Source of the DNA: Bacteriovoracaceae bacterium
Lineage (GTDB): Bacteria > Bdellovibrionota > Bacteriovoracia > Bacteriovoracales > Bacteriovoracaceae
NCBI GenBank assembly: GCA_018649885.1
Contig: JABIHA010000105.1
Coordinates: forward strand, 1 to 53,251
Direction of reading: 5' to 3'
DNA length: 53,251 bases
A model generated the notes under the pieces. That model had not been told where the DNA came from and searched no databases. It saw only the letters and a list, made by a program, of their open reading frames with translations. The translations under genes were made by a program, and so were the position numbers. Shown one piece after another: positions 34,066-42,734 of this stretch (position 1 is the first letter of the stretch; each line of letters begins with the position of its first letter).

Positions 34066-35409
34066 CTATTTCTTTTTTTCTTTATTTGCGCATTCACCAA
34101 TCTTGTAGGCAAGAGATTGTTCTATCCCTCCACGATCGACAGTGACGCTAAATTTTTTCATATTTTGAATTTTGCCAAATAAATTCATCACTTCATTTAG
34201 GTTATTGATTTTTCTTTTATTAATTTTGCGGATGATATCATCATCTTGAATCCCTAAGTGAGAAAAAATTCCATCTGGTGCAACTTCTTGAATTCGAAAT
34301 GAAAGAGTACCATCTGGGTTTTGAATGGGAACCCCTCTGGCCTGGGTCAGCACATTTCCTAAATCCTTCAGCTTATCTTTAAAGAAGCCACATTCAACAT
34401 CAAAGTTATTGCCATCATTTTTGATTCCCTCTGGAGTGAGAGAGTCCATTAGCTTTTTACCGCTGTCTTTATCGAGAATATTAAATTTGTACTTACTTTG
34501 AGAGATTTTCTCTTTATTGGCGATATATTCACATTTTCCACTTGAGAGATTTTTGACAATTATCTTTAGTCTTGTGATTTTATCGATTTTTGCCAAGTTT
34601 TGAATTTTTTCACCCTGCCTAAAACTTTTTAAGTCTCTGGCCCCTCTTACTTGGACTGCGGCAACAGATTTAATAGCATCTTGCAAAACAACAGTAGAAA
34701 TCAGCTTTATAGGAAGAGAAGACTTATTACTGCTTTGGTCACAGACTAGTGTTGTATTGATGATTGGCTTGATGTCTTGAATTGTTTCATTGCCTCGAAG
34801 TTTGACTCTAAATACATTGGTCATTCTGACTTTATTGATTTGAGGTCTAGTCCCTTGCGCTTTGGCACTAATTTTTTGAACAGGAAGCTTTCTTGGGGTA
34901 GGTCGACCTTTCATTGCGAGTCCACCAACTTTCCCCACGCCATAAGCCATGCCAAGCGCGGAAGATAATATAAAGGCCTTATGGATAAATGGTCTGGCGG
35001 TAGTACTAAGAAGTTTCTCTGCAAAGTTGAGTTTTTCTGCACTAAAATTATCAGCTTTTAAGGATGTTGCTGTTTTCTTTGCCATTTTTGCGCGGGCGCC
35101 ACTCCAGCCTTTCTTTGTAAAGGCCAGGACTCCTGCCATGGCCAGACTGACTTTCTTTTTAAATCCACTAGAAGTACCAAGTGAAGGCACAGATTGTTCA
35201 TCACCGTCATCATCACCGAGCAAGTCATCAAGGCTAGCTTCTTTAAACTCAGAGGGGGTTTCATCCATTTTGACGGAGTCTGGAAGATCAGAATCTTGAA
35301 AGGTAGGTACCTCTGCAGTTGAGTCGTGATCAGTTTGATCGTCTCCCAGATTCTTCTTGGATACCTTACTTTTGAGCTTTGCTATTATGTCTTTAATAAA
35401 TTTGTTCAT
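34066..35409 (-). CDS. gspC: Type II secretion protein GspC with long acidic N-terminus and PDZ domain
   Basis: A 447-residue protein that couples the inner-membrane platform to the secretin. A single membrane segment lies at about residues 141-160 (PFIHKAFILSSALGMAYGVG). It is followed by a homology region (near residues 195-290) and a C-terminal PDZ domain (TLSFRIQEVAPDGIFSHLGI, then DDDIIRKINKRKINN), close to the GspC pattern. The cytoplasmic part before the membrane segment is about 140 residues, with an Asp/Glu run near 57-72, where model GspC has about 20. First gene of the minus-strand locus. Confidence 0.88.
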   Translation of the reverse strand: MNKFIKDIIAKLKSKVSKKNLGDDQTDHDSTAEVPTFQDSDLPDSVKMDETPSEFKEASLDDLLGDDDGDEQSVPSLGTSSGFKKKVSLAMAGVLAFTKKGWSGARAKMAKKTATSLKADNFSAEKLNFAEKLLSTTARPFIHKAFILSSALGMAYGVGKVGGLAMKGRPTPRKLPVQKISAKAQGTRPQINKVRMTNVFRVKLRGNETIQDIKPIINTTLVCDQSSNKSSLPIKLISTVVLQDAIKSVAAVQVRGARDLKSFRQGEKIQNLAKIDKITRLKIIVKNLSSGKCEYIANKEKISQSKYKFNILDKDSGKKLMDSLTPEGIKNDGNNFDVECGFFKDKLKDLGNVLTQARGVPIQNPDGTLSFRIQEVAPDGIFSHLGIQDDDIIRKINKRKINNLNEVMNLFGKIQNMKKFSVTVDRGGIEQSLAYKIGECANKEKKK

Positions 35410-35573
35410 TTCCTATATTGTGACTCCTTCACAGCTGCCTTGCAAGCGGGAGGTGTTAGGTAAATTATTTCCTTTAAGCCTGCGAAAAAAGAGGATAATT
35501 TGTGTCTTTTCGAATTTTATTTAGCAGGTTATTCTTTTAAGAAGAAAAAGTTTTCGGGGGCATCGGTTCTAAT
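35410..35573. other. Divergent spacer between gspC and the VCBS lipoprotein
   Basis: 164 bases between two divergent starts, so both the secretion locus and the lipoprotein must be transcribed from here. I see AT-rich stretches and an AAGGAG 14 bases before gspC, but no promoter hexamer pair that I would stand by. Confidence 0.3.
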
Positions 35574-37355
35574 TTGAAATTTAACTCAAAATACTCATTG
35601 TGTCTGCTTTTATTTTTACTCACTTCCTGTGGTACAGGGGGGTTTAACTTTAAAAACTGGTTTAGTGAAAAAGAAAAAAATGAAAAAAAGAGTAAGTCTA
35701 ACAAGTATAGACTGGGTCCACTGAGAAAAAAATCAGGCTACTTCAAGGATGTCACAGCAAAATATGGCCTTCCAGGAATCAAAGCAACCCATATTTACGC
35801 TGTTGACTTCAATAGCGATGGATGGACAGATCTAGTTGTGTTACCTGAGTTTTTTAGTCGGCCAGAGTTTTACTATTTTTCTCCTAGGAAAAAGAAATTC
35901 TTGAGGCTTTGGTATAGTCCCTTTAAAAAAAATATGAAGGCCTCTTTTTTAAATTTTGTTGACTTTGATAATGACGGCATCATGGATGTCATCGTAGGAG
36001 TTCTCAATCAGAAAACAGAAATCACAAAGTCTCCTCTGATCATCTTTCGTGGTTATCTTAAAAAGAAGAAGCTCAGCTACGGGAGAGCTTTTACTTTTCC
36101 TGGTAAACCACGGCCAATTTCTTCAGCTACAGTTCTAGATTATAACTTAGATGGAAAACTGGATCTCTTTGTCAGCAATTGGTATGGCCCGGGTAAATAT
36201 GGCCCCGCTATTACTCCCGACCAGCTCTTTTTTGGAGAGGGTTTTCGTTTTAAGGATGTCTCGGGTGCACTTAAAGAAGAAAATAAGAGAGATGGAAGAG
36301 AAGGGCCGTATGTAAATGCAAAACCAACTTATGGGGCGCTTAATTGTGATATTGATGGAAATCATTATCCCGATATATTAACGGTTTCATCGGACGGGTT
36401 TGCCAATAAAGTGTGGATGAATGTTTACAATAAAAAGTTGAGGGCCAGGTCATTTGAAAATGCTGGAAATATCTCAAATTTTGGAGCTGACTCGCAGGGT
36501 GATTACGATCTTCGAGGAGGAGGCCGTACATTTGGACTTGATTGCATTGATTACAATGGTGATGGAATCATGGATACATTTTTAGGTGAGCTTTCTCATT
36601 CGTATGACAATGAAAATCGGGACCGCTCTAGTATTCTTACAGGCTCAAGAAGAAAATTTCCCCCAAAATTTGTAAGGACCCAGTACTACGATGATCAAGG
36701 CCTTACTAATTGGAGTCAGGGAGATAGAAGGGGAACATTTTTTGATTATAACTTTGATGGTCTTGTAGACTTAATTGTAGATAACACAGGTTTTCCCCCA
36801 AAATCGAGACTTGTTCTTTTTGAGCAAGAAAAAAACCACGCCTTTAAAGATATAGCCGTAAGAGCAGGTATCGATATTCTCAATCCTTCCGGCACAGTTA
36901 TTATGGATTTCAACAAAGATGGTAAGCCAGATATAGTGACAGGTCAGACAAGTATCAGAGCTGGCAATATTAAAAGAAGTATTTACCTATTTGAAAACCA
37001 GCTTCCCAGGAAAAGGAGGAGGAGCTTAAGGTTTTTTCCAAAGGGAGTGTGGTCTAATGCTGCAGGAATTGGAGCGAGAATTGTTTTGAAGACAAATAAG
37101 AGAGTTCAAACTAAGTATGTTCATTACTCGCATGGGGGTCTTCCCTCTCAAAATGAAAGAGGTGTATTTTTTGGGCTTTCAAAAAATGAAAAAGTGGTCT
37201 TTGCTAAGGTTTATTGGCCATATAAGAAGAAGGGAAAACCCTTTGTTAGAAAGTATAAGCTCTCTAAGCTTAAATTTAAAAAATTTCTGAATTTAACTCT
37301 TTGTGAAATTGGAGATGCAAAGAAAGGGCGTTTCGCAAAATGTCCTAAAAAGTAG
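35574..37355 (+). CDS. VCBS/FG-GAP repeat lipoprotein with ASPIC/UnbV domain
   Basis: A 593-residue lipoprotein. MKFNSKYSLCLLLFLLTSC gives a perfect lipobox LTSC with Cys19. The body has repeated Asp-rich calcium motifs of the VCBS/FG-GAP beta-propeller (DFNSDGWTDL, DFDNDGIMDV, DYNLDGKLDL, DYNGDGIMDT, DFNKDGKPDI), then an ASPIC/UnbV region (AAGIGARIVLKT, HYSHGGLPSQNE, VYWPYKK). Such CRTAC1-like proteins are surface or periplasmic and bind Ca. The start is TTG; no ATG gives an intact signal peptide. Its last 11 bases overlap the antisense gene at 37345. Ligand unknown. Confidence 0.85.
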   Translation: MKFNSKYSLCLLLFLLTSCGTGGFNFKNWFSEKEKNEKKSKSNKYRLGPLRKKSGYFKDVTAKYGLPGIKATHIYAVDFNSDGWTDLVVLPEFFSRPEFYYFSPRKKKFLRLWYSPFKKNMKASFLNFVDFDNDGIMDVIVGVLNQKTEITKSPLIIFRGYLKKKKLSYGRAFTFPGKPRPISSATVLDYNLDGKLDLFVSNWYGPGKYGPAITPDQLFFGEGFRFKDVSGALKEENKRDGREGPYVNAKPTYGALNCDIDGNHYPDILTVSSDGFANKVWMNVYNKKLRARSFENAGNISNFGADSQGDYDLRGGGRTFGLDCIDYNGDGIMDTFLGELSHSYDNENRDRSSILTGSRRKFPPKFVRTQYYDDQGLTNWSQGDRRGTFFDYNFDGLVDLIVDNTGFPPKSRLVLFEQEKNHAFKDIAVRAGIDILNPSGTVIMDFNKDGKPDIVTGQTSIRAGNIKRSIYLFENQLPRKRRRSLRFFPKGVWSNAAGIGARIVLKTNKRVQTKYVHYSHGGLPSQNERGVFFGLSKNEKVVFAKVYWPYKKKGKPFVRKYKLSKLKFKKFLNLTLCEIGDAKKGRFAKCPKK

Positions 37356-37686
37356 GTTCAAGCCCTTCATTATCTTTCCAAAATTTTCCCTCGAAATTGC
37401 CTTGGTCAAAATTTGTGACAATAAATCCATCCTCAGATCCCTGAGTATCAAAGCCATAATCTAGTGCGCCTTTTTTCAAGTAAAATGCTGTAAAGGGATC
37501 AATGTGGACCCTAGTTTCTCTTGATGTGATGACGGTGTCGTTTTCATCAGCATTAGTGAAGCCTGTGGCGTAGGTAAACCCATCACAACCTTTGCCATCG
37601 ATAGTAATTCGAAAGACCTTGCCACCCAGGGTGAAGTCATTTTCAAGTATTAGCTGAATTTGATCAGCAGCACCTTCTGTGATCAT
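37345..37686 (-). CDS. HesB/IscA-like protein lacking the C-terminal cysteine pair
   Basis: A 113-residue A-type carrier-like protein, from the ATG at 37686. It keeps the HesB core: ITEGAADQIQLILE, then DGKGCDGFTYATGF with the first Cys, and DPFTAFYLKKGALDYGF. IscA, ErpA and SufA have two more cysteines near the C-terminus (CxC before GxSF). Here this place reads NFEGKFWKDNEG without Cys, so iron-sulfur transfer by the usual three-Cys site is unlikely. The reading frame continues upstream to 37884 but that part is not like the family; a TTG at 37713 with AGGGG about 9 bases upstream is a second possible start. It is divergent from the M61 gene and convergent with the lipoprotein. Confidence 0.8.
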   Translation of the reverse strand: MITEGAADQIQLILENDFTLGGKVFRITIDGKGCDGFTYATGFTNADENDTVITSRETRVHIDPFTAFYLKKGALDYGFDTQGSEDGFIVTNFDQGNFEGKFWKDNEGLEPTF

Positions 37687-37798
37687 TAATTGATTTTTAA
37701 TGCTTTGAATCAAACGCCTAACCCCTGTGATAAATTGTGAATTCACGATATAATAGCTGCTAATGGTTAAGTTGTTCCTATCATAGGAGTTGAGTAAG

Positions 37799-39523
37799 GT
37801 GAAGCTGGAATACCTCTTGGTTATTGAAGACCCCCATAAACACATGGCCAAAGTCGTGATTAAGGGAAGGCGCAGCAATGACATGAACCAACTTCGATTC
37901 TTTCTACCGGCATGGTGCCCTGGCTCTTATATGATTCGTGACTATGCCAGGCATATAGTTTCGCTGCAGGCGATGCAAGGAAATGGAGAAGTACTACATT
38001 GCATCAAGGAGACCAAGTCTACTTGGGTAATTGACTGGGATAAGTCTGAGCTGTCAAATCAGGGCCTAGACTTCGAATTAGTCTATCAAATTTATTGCTT
38101 TCAAATTTCCGTGAGAAGTTCATATATAGACGTTTCACACGCCTTTATTAATGGACCAGGGACCTTTATGGGTCTGGTAGATCACCCGGTGGAGGAACCC
38201 ACTTTGGAGGTTGTTTTCCCCCAGCTTTGGTCCAAAATTTCAACTTCGCTTGAAGATATTTCGCCTACAAGAGATGTTTTTTTATTCAAGGCAGATGACT
38301 ATGATTCTTTTATCGATTGTCCTCTAGAGATTGGATGTCACGATACTGATGGCTTTATGCACGGAGGGGTTCCCTTTGAATTGGCCTTTTATGGAAGAGT
38401 GCTCCAACACAAAAACCAACTTAAGGCCGATATAAAAAGAATTGTGGAGTATATATCAACTCTTTGGGGAAATATTCCTTTTGATAAGTATTGTTTTATC
38501 TCACATTTTTTAAGAAATCAGTTTGGTGGACTTGAACATGGAAACTCCTCAGTGCTTATTTTCGATAGTGCTCTTCTCGGAAAAAGAAAAGAGTACCTCG
38601 ACTATTTGAGTCTTGTGGCACACGAGTATTTCCACGCTTGGAATATAAAAAAAATAAGGCCCATTGAGTTGGGTCCTTTTGATTATCAAAAAGAGAATTA
38701 CACAACTCTTCTATGGCTAGTTGAGGGTTTGACCACTTATATGGATGATCTGATAGTTTTTCGAACAGGCATTGGGCAGCTCGAAGAGTATTTAGAAATA
38801 ATTAAGAATACTTTAAAGAAATACGATAAAAATGCAGGGAAAAGATTCCAAACTTTAGAGGAGGCATCTTTTGATGCTTGGATAAAATTATACAATATTG
38901 ATGAAAATTTTAAAAATTCCAATGTTTGTTATTATAGCAAAGGAAAGCTTGTCTTTATGGCCTTGCATATTCTGTTTTTTGAAAAGGGAGTCCCTTTTAG
39001 TGAATTCCTGAAGGCACTGTGGAATCTCCATCAGGGTAGGCCTTCAGTTGGAATTAAAAGCGAGGAAGTCTTTCAGATTGTAGAGGGTCTTGCTGGCGTG
39101 GAAGTTTGTGATGAATTTACCAGAATGATTTCAACCACTGAAGATATTGATTTTGATTTTCTCTTTAAAAAAATTGGGATCAATATAAAAAGAGCGCCAG
39201 GGGCAAGTGTCAGTATTGGTGCCAGTGTGCACATCAAAGATTCGTGTCGAGTATTTGTAAAAGAGGTGGAACTTGATGGGTCAGCTTTTAAGGCGGGACT
39301 GAATCCTGGAGACGAAATAATTGGTGTTGATGGAGTAAGGATACTTGCCGAAGATTTAAAAATATTTCCAGATTGCTTAGGAGTAGATACGCGGGTGCGT
39401 TTTCAAGTTTCTCGGGCGGGACAGTTGATGGAAGTCGATACTATCACTGAAGCTGAGGGTCTAGTGGTACAAGGACTTGAAGTGCTCGATCAAAATTTAG
39501 TGACTAATTGTTTTATGAATTGA
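37799..39523 (+). CDS. M61-family aminopeptidase (glycyl aminopeptidase-like) with PDZ domain
   Basis: A 574-residue peptidase. HEYFHAWN (His275, Glu276, His279) and WLVEGLTTYMDD (Glu309) are the M61 zinc motif. The N-terminal beta domain (FFLPAWCPGSYMIRDYARHI) is typical of the family, and residues about 485-560 form a PDZ domain (VELDGSAFKAGLNPGDEIIG). No signal peptide is seen, so it is probably cytosolic. GTG at 37799 is 9 bases after AGGAG; a TTG at 37790 directly abuts that site and is less likely. The stop overlaps the antisense transferase gene by 11 bases. Confidence 0.9.
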   Translation: MKLEYLLVIEDPHKHMAKVVIKGRRSNDMNQLRFFLPAWCPGSYMIRDYARHIVSLQAMQGNGEVLHCIKETKSTWVIDWDKSELSNQGLDFELVYQIYCFQISVRSSYIDVSHAFINGPGTFMGLVDHPVEEPTLEVVFPQLWSKISTSLEDISPTRDVFLFKADDYDSFIDCPLEIGCHDTDGFMHGGVPFELAFYGRVLQHKNQLKADIKRIVEYISTLWGNIPFDKYCFISHFLRNQFGGLEHGNSSVLIFDSALLGKRKEYLDYLSLVAHEYFHAWNIKKIRPIELGPFDYQKENYTTLLWLVEGLTTYMDDLIVFRTGIGQLEEYLEIIKNTLKKYDKNAGKRFQTLEEASFDAWIKLYNIDENFKNSNVCYYSKGKLVFMALHILFFEKGVPFSEFLKALWNLHQGRPSVGIKSEEVFQIVEGLAGVEVCDEFTRMISTTEDIDFDFLFKKIGINIKRAPGASVSIGASVHIKDSCRVFVKEVELDGSAFKAGLNPGDEIIGVDGVRILAEDLKIFPDCLGVDTRVRFQVSRAGQLMEVDTITEAEGLVVQGLEVLDQNLVTNCFMN

Positions 39524-40031
39524 TCCAAGCTATCGCCACAATCTCACGGTAAGCCTCACAATTTCTTCTTTCCACTGAAAACTCACCTTCAAAGCTTATT
39601 TGATCTTTGAGGCAAGAAAATTTATCTTTCTCAATGACAATATTTGAAAGGACGATTTTTGTTTTAGGATTTTTTTCATGGAAAAGTGGCCACAGGGATT
39701 TGTAGCAGGCTTCTTTAATACACCATATCTCTAGGGGGGAAAATCCCAACGCAAGCTCTTTACTCCCTATGAAAAATCGGTGTGTTGCCGGATCAATTTT
39801 TCTGCCTTCAAACTCTACATCCACTCCAATACTCGAATATTCGTCTTTTTTTGCTGCCACACTAGCTGCCAGAGCAAGCAATGTGTCTTTATTATGAGTA
39901 TGGGACTTACTGACAACGATTTCCTGGTGGTCCACAAGGTATTGATAGTTGATCATCTCAAGACTGACCGGGTCTTTTTTACACAGGTTTTGAAAGGCCT
40001 TAGTGAGACTAAGGTTTGCCAGGTCTTGCAG
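39513..40031 (-). CDS. 4'-phosphopantetheinyl transferase (Sfp/AcpS-like), probable CTG start
   Basis: A PPTase that moves phosphopantetheine from CoA to a carrier-protein Ser. The motifs are VSKSHTHN, SIGVDVEFEGRK (Mg-binding Asp and Glu), and IWCIKEACYKSLW. From the ATG at 39956 it has 147 residues and lacks a ribosome binding site. The same frame is open upstream, and a CTG at 40031 has AAGGAGG (40037-40043) exactly 5 bases before it, giving 172 residues starting (M)QDLANLSLTKAFQNL. I prefer this start. The frame runs open further to about 40131, but only with CTG or other rare codons. If CTG is not used, the ATG applies. The carrier-protein target is unknown. Confidence 0.7.
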   Translation of the reverse strand: MQDLANLSLTKAFQNLCKKDPVSLEMINYQYLVDHQEIVVSKSHTHNKDTLLALAASVAAKKDEYSSIGVDVEFEGRKIDPATHRFFIGSKELALGFSPLEIWCIKEACYKSLWPLFHEKNPKTKIVLSNIVIEKDKFSCLKDQISFEGEFSVERRNCEAYREIVAIAWINS

Positions 40032-40036
40032 CGTGA

Positions 40037-40043
40037 CCTCCTT
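40037..40043 (-). promoter_or_regulatory. Strong ribosome binding site 5 bases before an in-frame CTG
   Basis: AAGGAGG on the minus strand, followed after TCACG by CTG (40031) in the PPTase frame. No ATG, GTG or TTG follows at usable spacing. This site is the reason for the CTG start. Confidence 0.6.
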
Positions 40044-40179
40044 AGAGAGTAGGCATGCAGTTTGATGAAAAGAGATGTTTCTACTCAGTGTGTCACCGCT
40101 AGTTTTTACGTCTTTACTTGAATTTTAAAGTTTATTTTGCCATAAGTAATAGAAAGTATCTAATTTTTGGAGAGAGGCT

Positions 40180-40332
40180 ATGCCATTTAATCCTGATGCC
40201 GTCATGGCCAAAATTGCATTTGTTATTACAGCGACTATTCTTGTTTGTCTTACCAAAGTTAGGGCAATGGACCATGCAGACATGAGCTTTAATATTGAAG
40301 TACCGGCCATTATAAAATCTATCACCAAGTAA
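40180..40332 (+). CDS. Small exported peptide candidate (50 aa)
   Basis: A 50-codon frame with GGAG 7 bases before the ATG. After MPFNPDAVMAK comes a hydrophobic segment IAFVITATILVCLT and KVRA, looking like a signal peptide with possible cleavage after VRA, leaving a mature peptide of about 21 residues (MDHADMSFNIEVPAIIKSI then TK). No family is recognised. It lies alone in a 480-base gap between the divergent transferase gene and the glutamine synthetase gene. A minus-strand frame of 67 codons across the same place has no ribosome binding site and I reject it. Confidence 0.5.
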   Translation: MPFNPDAVMAKIAFVITATILVCLTKVRAMDHADMSFNIEVPAIIKSITK

Positions 40333-40510
40333 AATGCTCCAGTAATTGCTCCATTTTTTTAGGTCAAACCTTTCTTAAATTAGTAAATTCATTAGTTTTA
40401 TGTTTACACCAACTCGAATAATCTGCTTTAATTAGCCTTTGTCGGTTACAGGCATCCCACTTATCCAGACACGCTCAATATTACTATATAAAAAACCAGG
40501 AGTTTCCAAG

Positions 40511-42673
40511 ATGGCAGAGACTAATTATCGAATGTTAGCAAAACAACAGGCTACAAACAGACCAATGAGAGTGGGAAAATTGCACCCTGAGAGTGTTGAA
40601 AAATTTTATAGTGAGAACACATTTAATGTTTACACCGCAGAAGGGATTCCCTCAACCTTGAAAAAAGAATTGGTACCAGGACAATCGCTATCTAAAGAGC
40701 AAGCTGATTTAGTTGCTGCGGCCGTTTCAAAATGGGCCATCTCAAAAGGTGTGAGTCACTTTTCACATTGGTTTCAGCCTTTGACTGGCTCCACGGCAGA
40801 AAAACATGATGCTCTACTAGATTTCAAAAATAATCTACCCATACAAAGACTAACTGGAAAAATGTTGATGCAAGGTGAGCCCGATGCTTCATCTTTTCCT
40901 CATGGTGGCTCAAGGTCTACCTTCGAGGCCCGCGGCTACACATCTTGGGATGTGACATCTCCTATTTTTATTATGGAAGGTGGAAATGGCAAAACCATGT
41001 GCATTCCCACTGCTTTTGTCAGCTACACTGGAGATGCTCTAGATATTAAAACTCCACTTCTTAGATCCATTACAAGACTTTCAGATGCGGCCACAAAGTT
41101 TATGCATTTAACAGGCAATACTGACGTTGAATTTGTTCAAACTAACTGTGGACCAGAACAAGAATATTTTCTGGTTGATAAGGCCTTTTATTATCAAAGA
41201 CCGGATCTAATCATGACAGGGAGAACACTATTTGGCTCACTGACGGCAAGAAATCAACAGCTCGATGATCACTACTTTGGCACCATCCCTTCAAGAGTTG
41301 AAAACTTCATGCAAGAGCTTGAAATAGAGCTCTACCGCGTGGGAATTCCCGCCAAGACAAGACATAATGAAGTGGCACCAGGCCAATTTGAGCTGGCCCC
41401 AATTTTTGAAGATGCCAATATTGCAGCCGATCACAATCAGTTGACTATGGCGCTGATCAAAAAAGTGGCAGAGAAACACGATTTTGTCGCCCTTCTTCAC
41501 GAAAAACCATTTGCTGGAATCAATGGCTCCGGAAAGCATCTCAATTGGTCCATGTCAGATAATCTTGGTCGAAACCTACTGGAACCAGGTCCAAAACCTC
41601 ATCAAAATAACAGATTCCTAGCGGTCACGGCCATGGTTTGTGAAGCAGTTCATAGACATGCTGATGTTATTAGAGGTTCTGTTGCAAGTCACGGCAACGA
41701 CCATAGACTTGGCGCTAATGAAGCACCACCAAGTATTATTTCCGTATTTTTAGGTGAGACTATTGAAAGAATTTTTGATGCCGTTAGAGAGGGGGCTTCA
41801 TTTGATTCAAAAGGAGAAAAATTTCTCGATATGGGTGCAGAACAACTGGGCAGGTTAACTAAAGATAACACTGATCGAAATAGAACATCTCCTTTTGCTT
41901 TTACTGGCAATCGCTTTGAGTTTAGAGCTGTTGGATCAAGTGCTACCATTGGTTTTCCTCTGACCATTGTAAATGCTGCAGTCACTGAACTACTCGTGGA
42001 AAGTAACATTTTAATTGAAGCAGATTTAAAAGCTGGAAAGTCAATTGATGAGGCCCTTGAAAATCTTACTAGAAAATGGGTTAAAAGTAGTGAAAAAGTT
42101 ATTTTTAGTGGTGACGGTTACTCAGATGAGTGGGTGAAAGAAGCTGCTAAAAGAGGGCTTCCTAATCTTAGAACATCAGCAGATGCATTTGCCGTATTTG
42201 ACGATGTGTCCAAGACCAAGTTTTTAACTGAAACAGGTGTTTTCACTGAATCAGAAATCCAAACTAGGTACAATGTTGCAATTGAGCGTTACAACCAGCT
42301 TAGAGAAATAGAATTTCAAACTCAGATCCGTATGATTGAGCAGCATGTAATCCCACATGTGGTGAAGTATAAATCTGAATTGGTATCTGTTATCAACGGC
42401 CAAAAGTCAGCTGGAGTTGAAGGACATGTTGAAAAAGAGCTTTTAAAAAGAATTAATTTTTCAGCAGAGTCTCTTTATTCAGTTACAGGTGAACTTCGCG
42501 GAAAATTGGAGGAGACATTTGCAAAAGAAGATAAGGCTTGTTCATTTTCATGTGCAACAGAGCTTCTTCCACTTTCACAAAAAGCAGCTGATCTTTGTAA
42601 CGAGATCGAAGAGATTACTCCTGATAAGGTATGGCAGCTTCCGACTTACCTAGATATGTTATTTGTTAGATAA
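40511..42673 (+). CDS. glnN: Type III glutamine synthetase
   Basis: A 720-residue enzyme that makes glutamine from glutamate, ammonia and ATP. The size fits GSIII (about 700-730), not GSI or GSII. The N-terminal part SHFSHWFQPLTG, the QEYFLVD active-site segment, NGSGKHLNWSM, the HGNDHRLGANEAPPS block and NRFEFRAVGSSATIG are GSIII motifs, and no adenylylation Tyr motif of GSI is seen. The ATG at 40511 follows CAGGAG at 8 bases; an upstream in-frame start at 40439 has none. No obvious sigma-54 promoter is seen. A hairpin follows the stop. Confidence 0.93.
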   Translation: MAETNYRMLAKQQATNRPMRVGKLHPESVEKFYSENTFNVYTAEGIPSTLKKELVPGQSLSKEQADLVAAAVSKWAISKGVSHFSHWFQPLTGSTAEKHDALLDFKNNLPIQRLTGKMLMQGEPDASSFPHGGSRSTFEARGYTSWDVTSPIFIMEGGNGKTMCIPTAFVSYTGDALDIKTPLLRSITRLSDAATKFMHLTGNTDVEFVQTNCGPEQEYFLVDKAFYYQRPDLIMTGRTLFGSLTARNQQLDDHYFGTIPSRVENFMQELEIELYRVGIPAKTRHNEVAPGQFELAPIFEDANIAADHNQLTMALIKKVAEKHDFVALLHEKPFAGINGSGKHLNWSMSDNLGRNLLEPGPKPHQNNRFLAVTAMVCEAVHRHADVIRGSVASHGNDHRLGANEAPPSIISVFLGETIERIFDAVREGASFDSKGEKFLDMGAEQLGRLTKDNTDRNRTSPFAFTGNRFEFRAVGSSATIGFPLTIVNAAVTELLVESNILIEADLKAGKSIDEALENLTRKWVKSSEKVIFSGDGYSDEWVKEAAKRGLPNLRTSADAFAVFDDVSKTKFLTETGVFTESEIQTRYNVAIERYNQLREIEFQTQIRMIEQHVIPHVVKYKSELVSVINGQKSAGVEGHVEKELLKRINFSAESLYSVTGELRGKLEETFAKEDKACSFSCATELLPLSQKAADLCNEIEEITPDKVWQLPTYLDMLFVR

Positions 42674-42687
42674 TGAGTTTTTTTGGG

Positions 42688-42705
42688 GGCAGGAATTTTC
42701 CTGCC
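42688..42705 (+). terminator. Hairpin after glnN, weak intrinsic terminator
   Basis: GGCAGGAA (42688-42695) and TTCCTGCC (42698-42705) form a stem with a very small loop (in practice AATT would open). Only a T-poor tail follows, so termination is uncertain. Confidence 0.4.
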
Positions 42706-42734
42706 TTCACTTCAAAATGGGTCCAGTATATTTT

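Noticed and set aside
40125..40328. Minus-strand 67-codon frame opposite the small peptide gene
   Set aside because: No ribosome binding site, and the plus-strand 50-codon frame is better supported.
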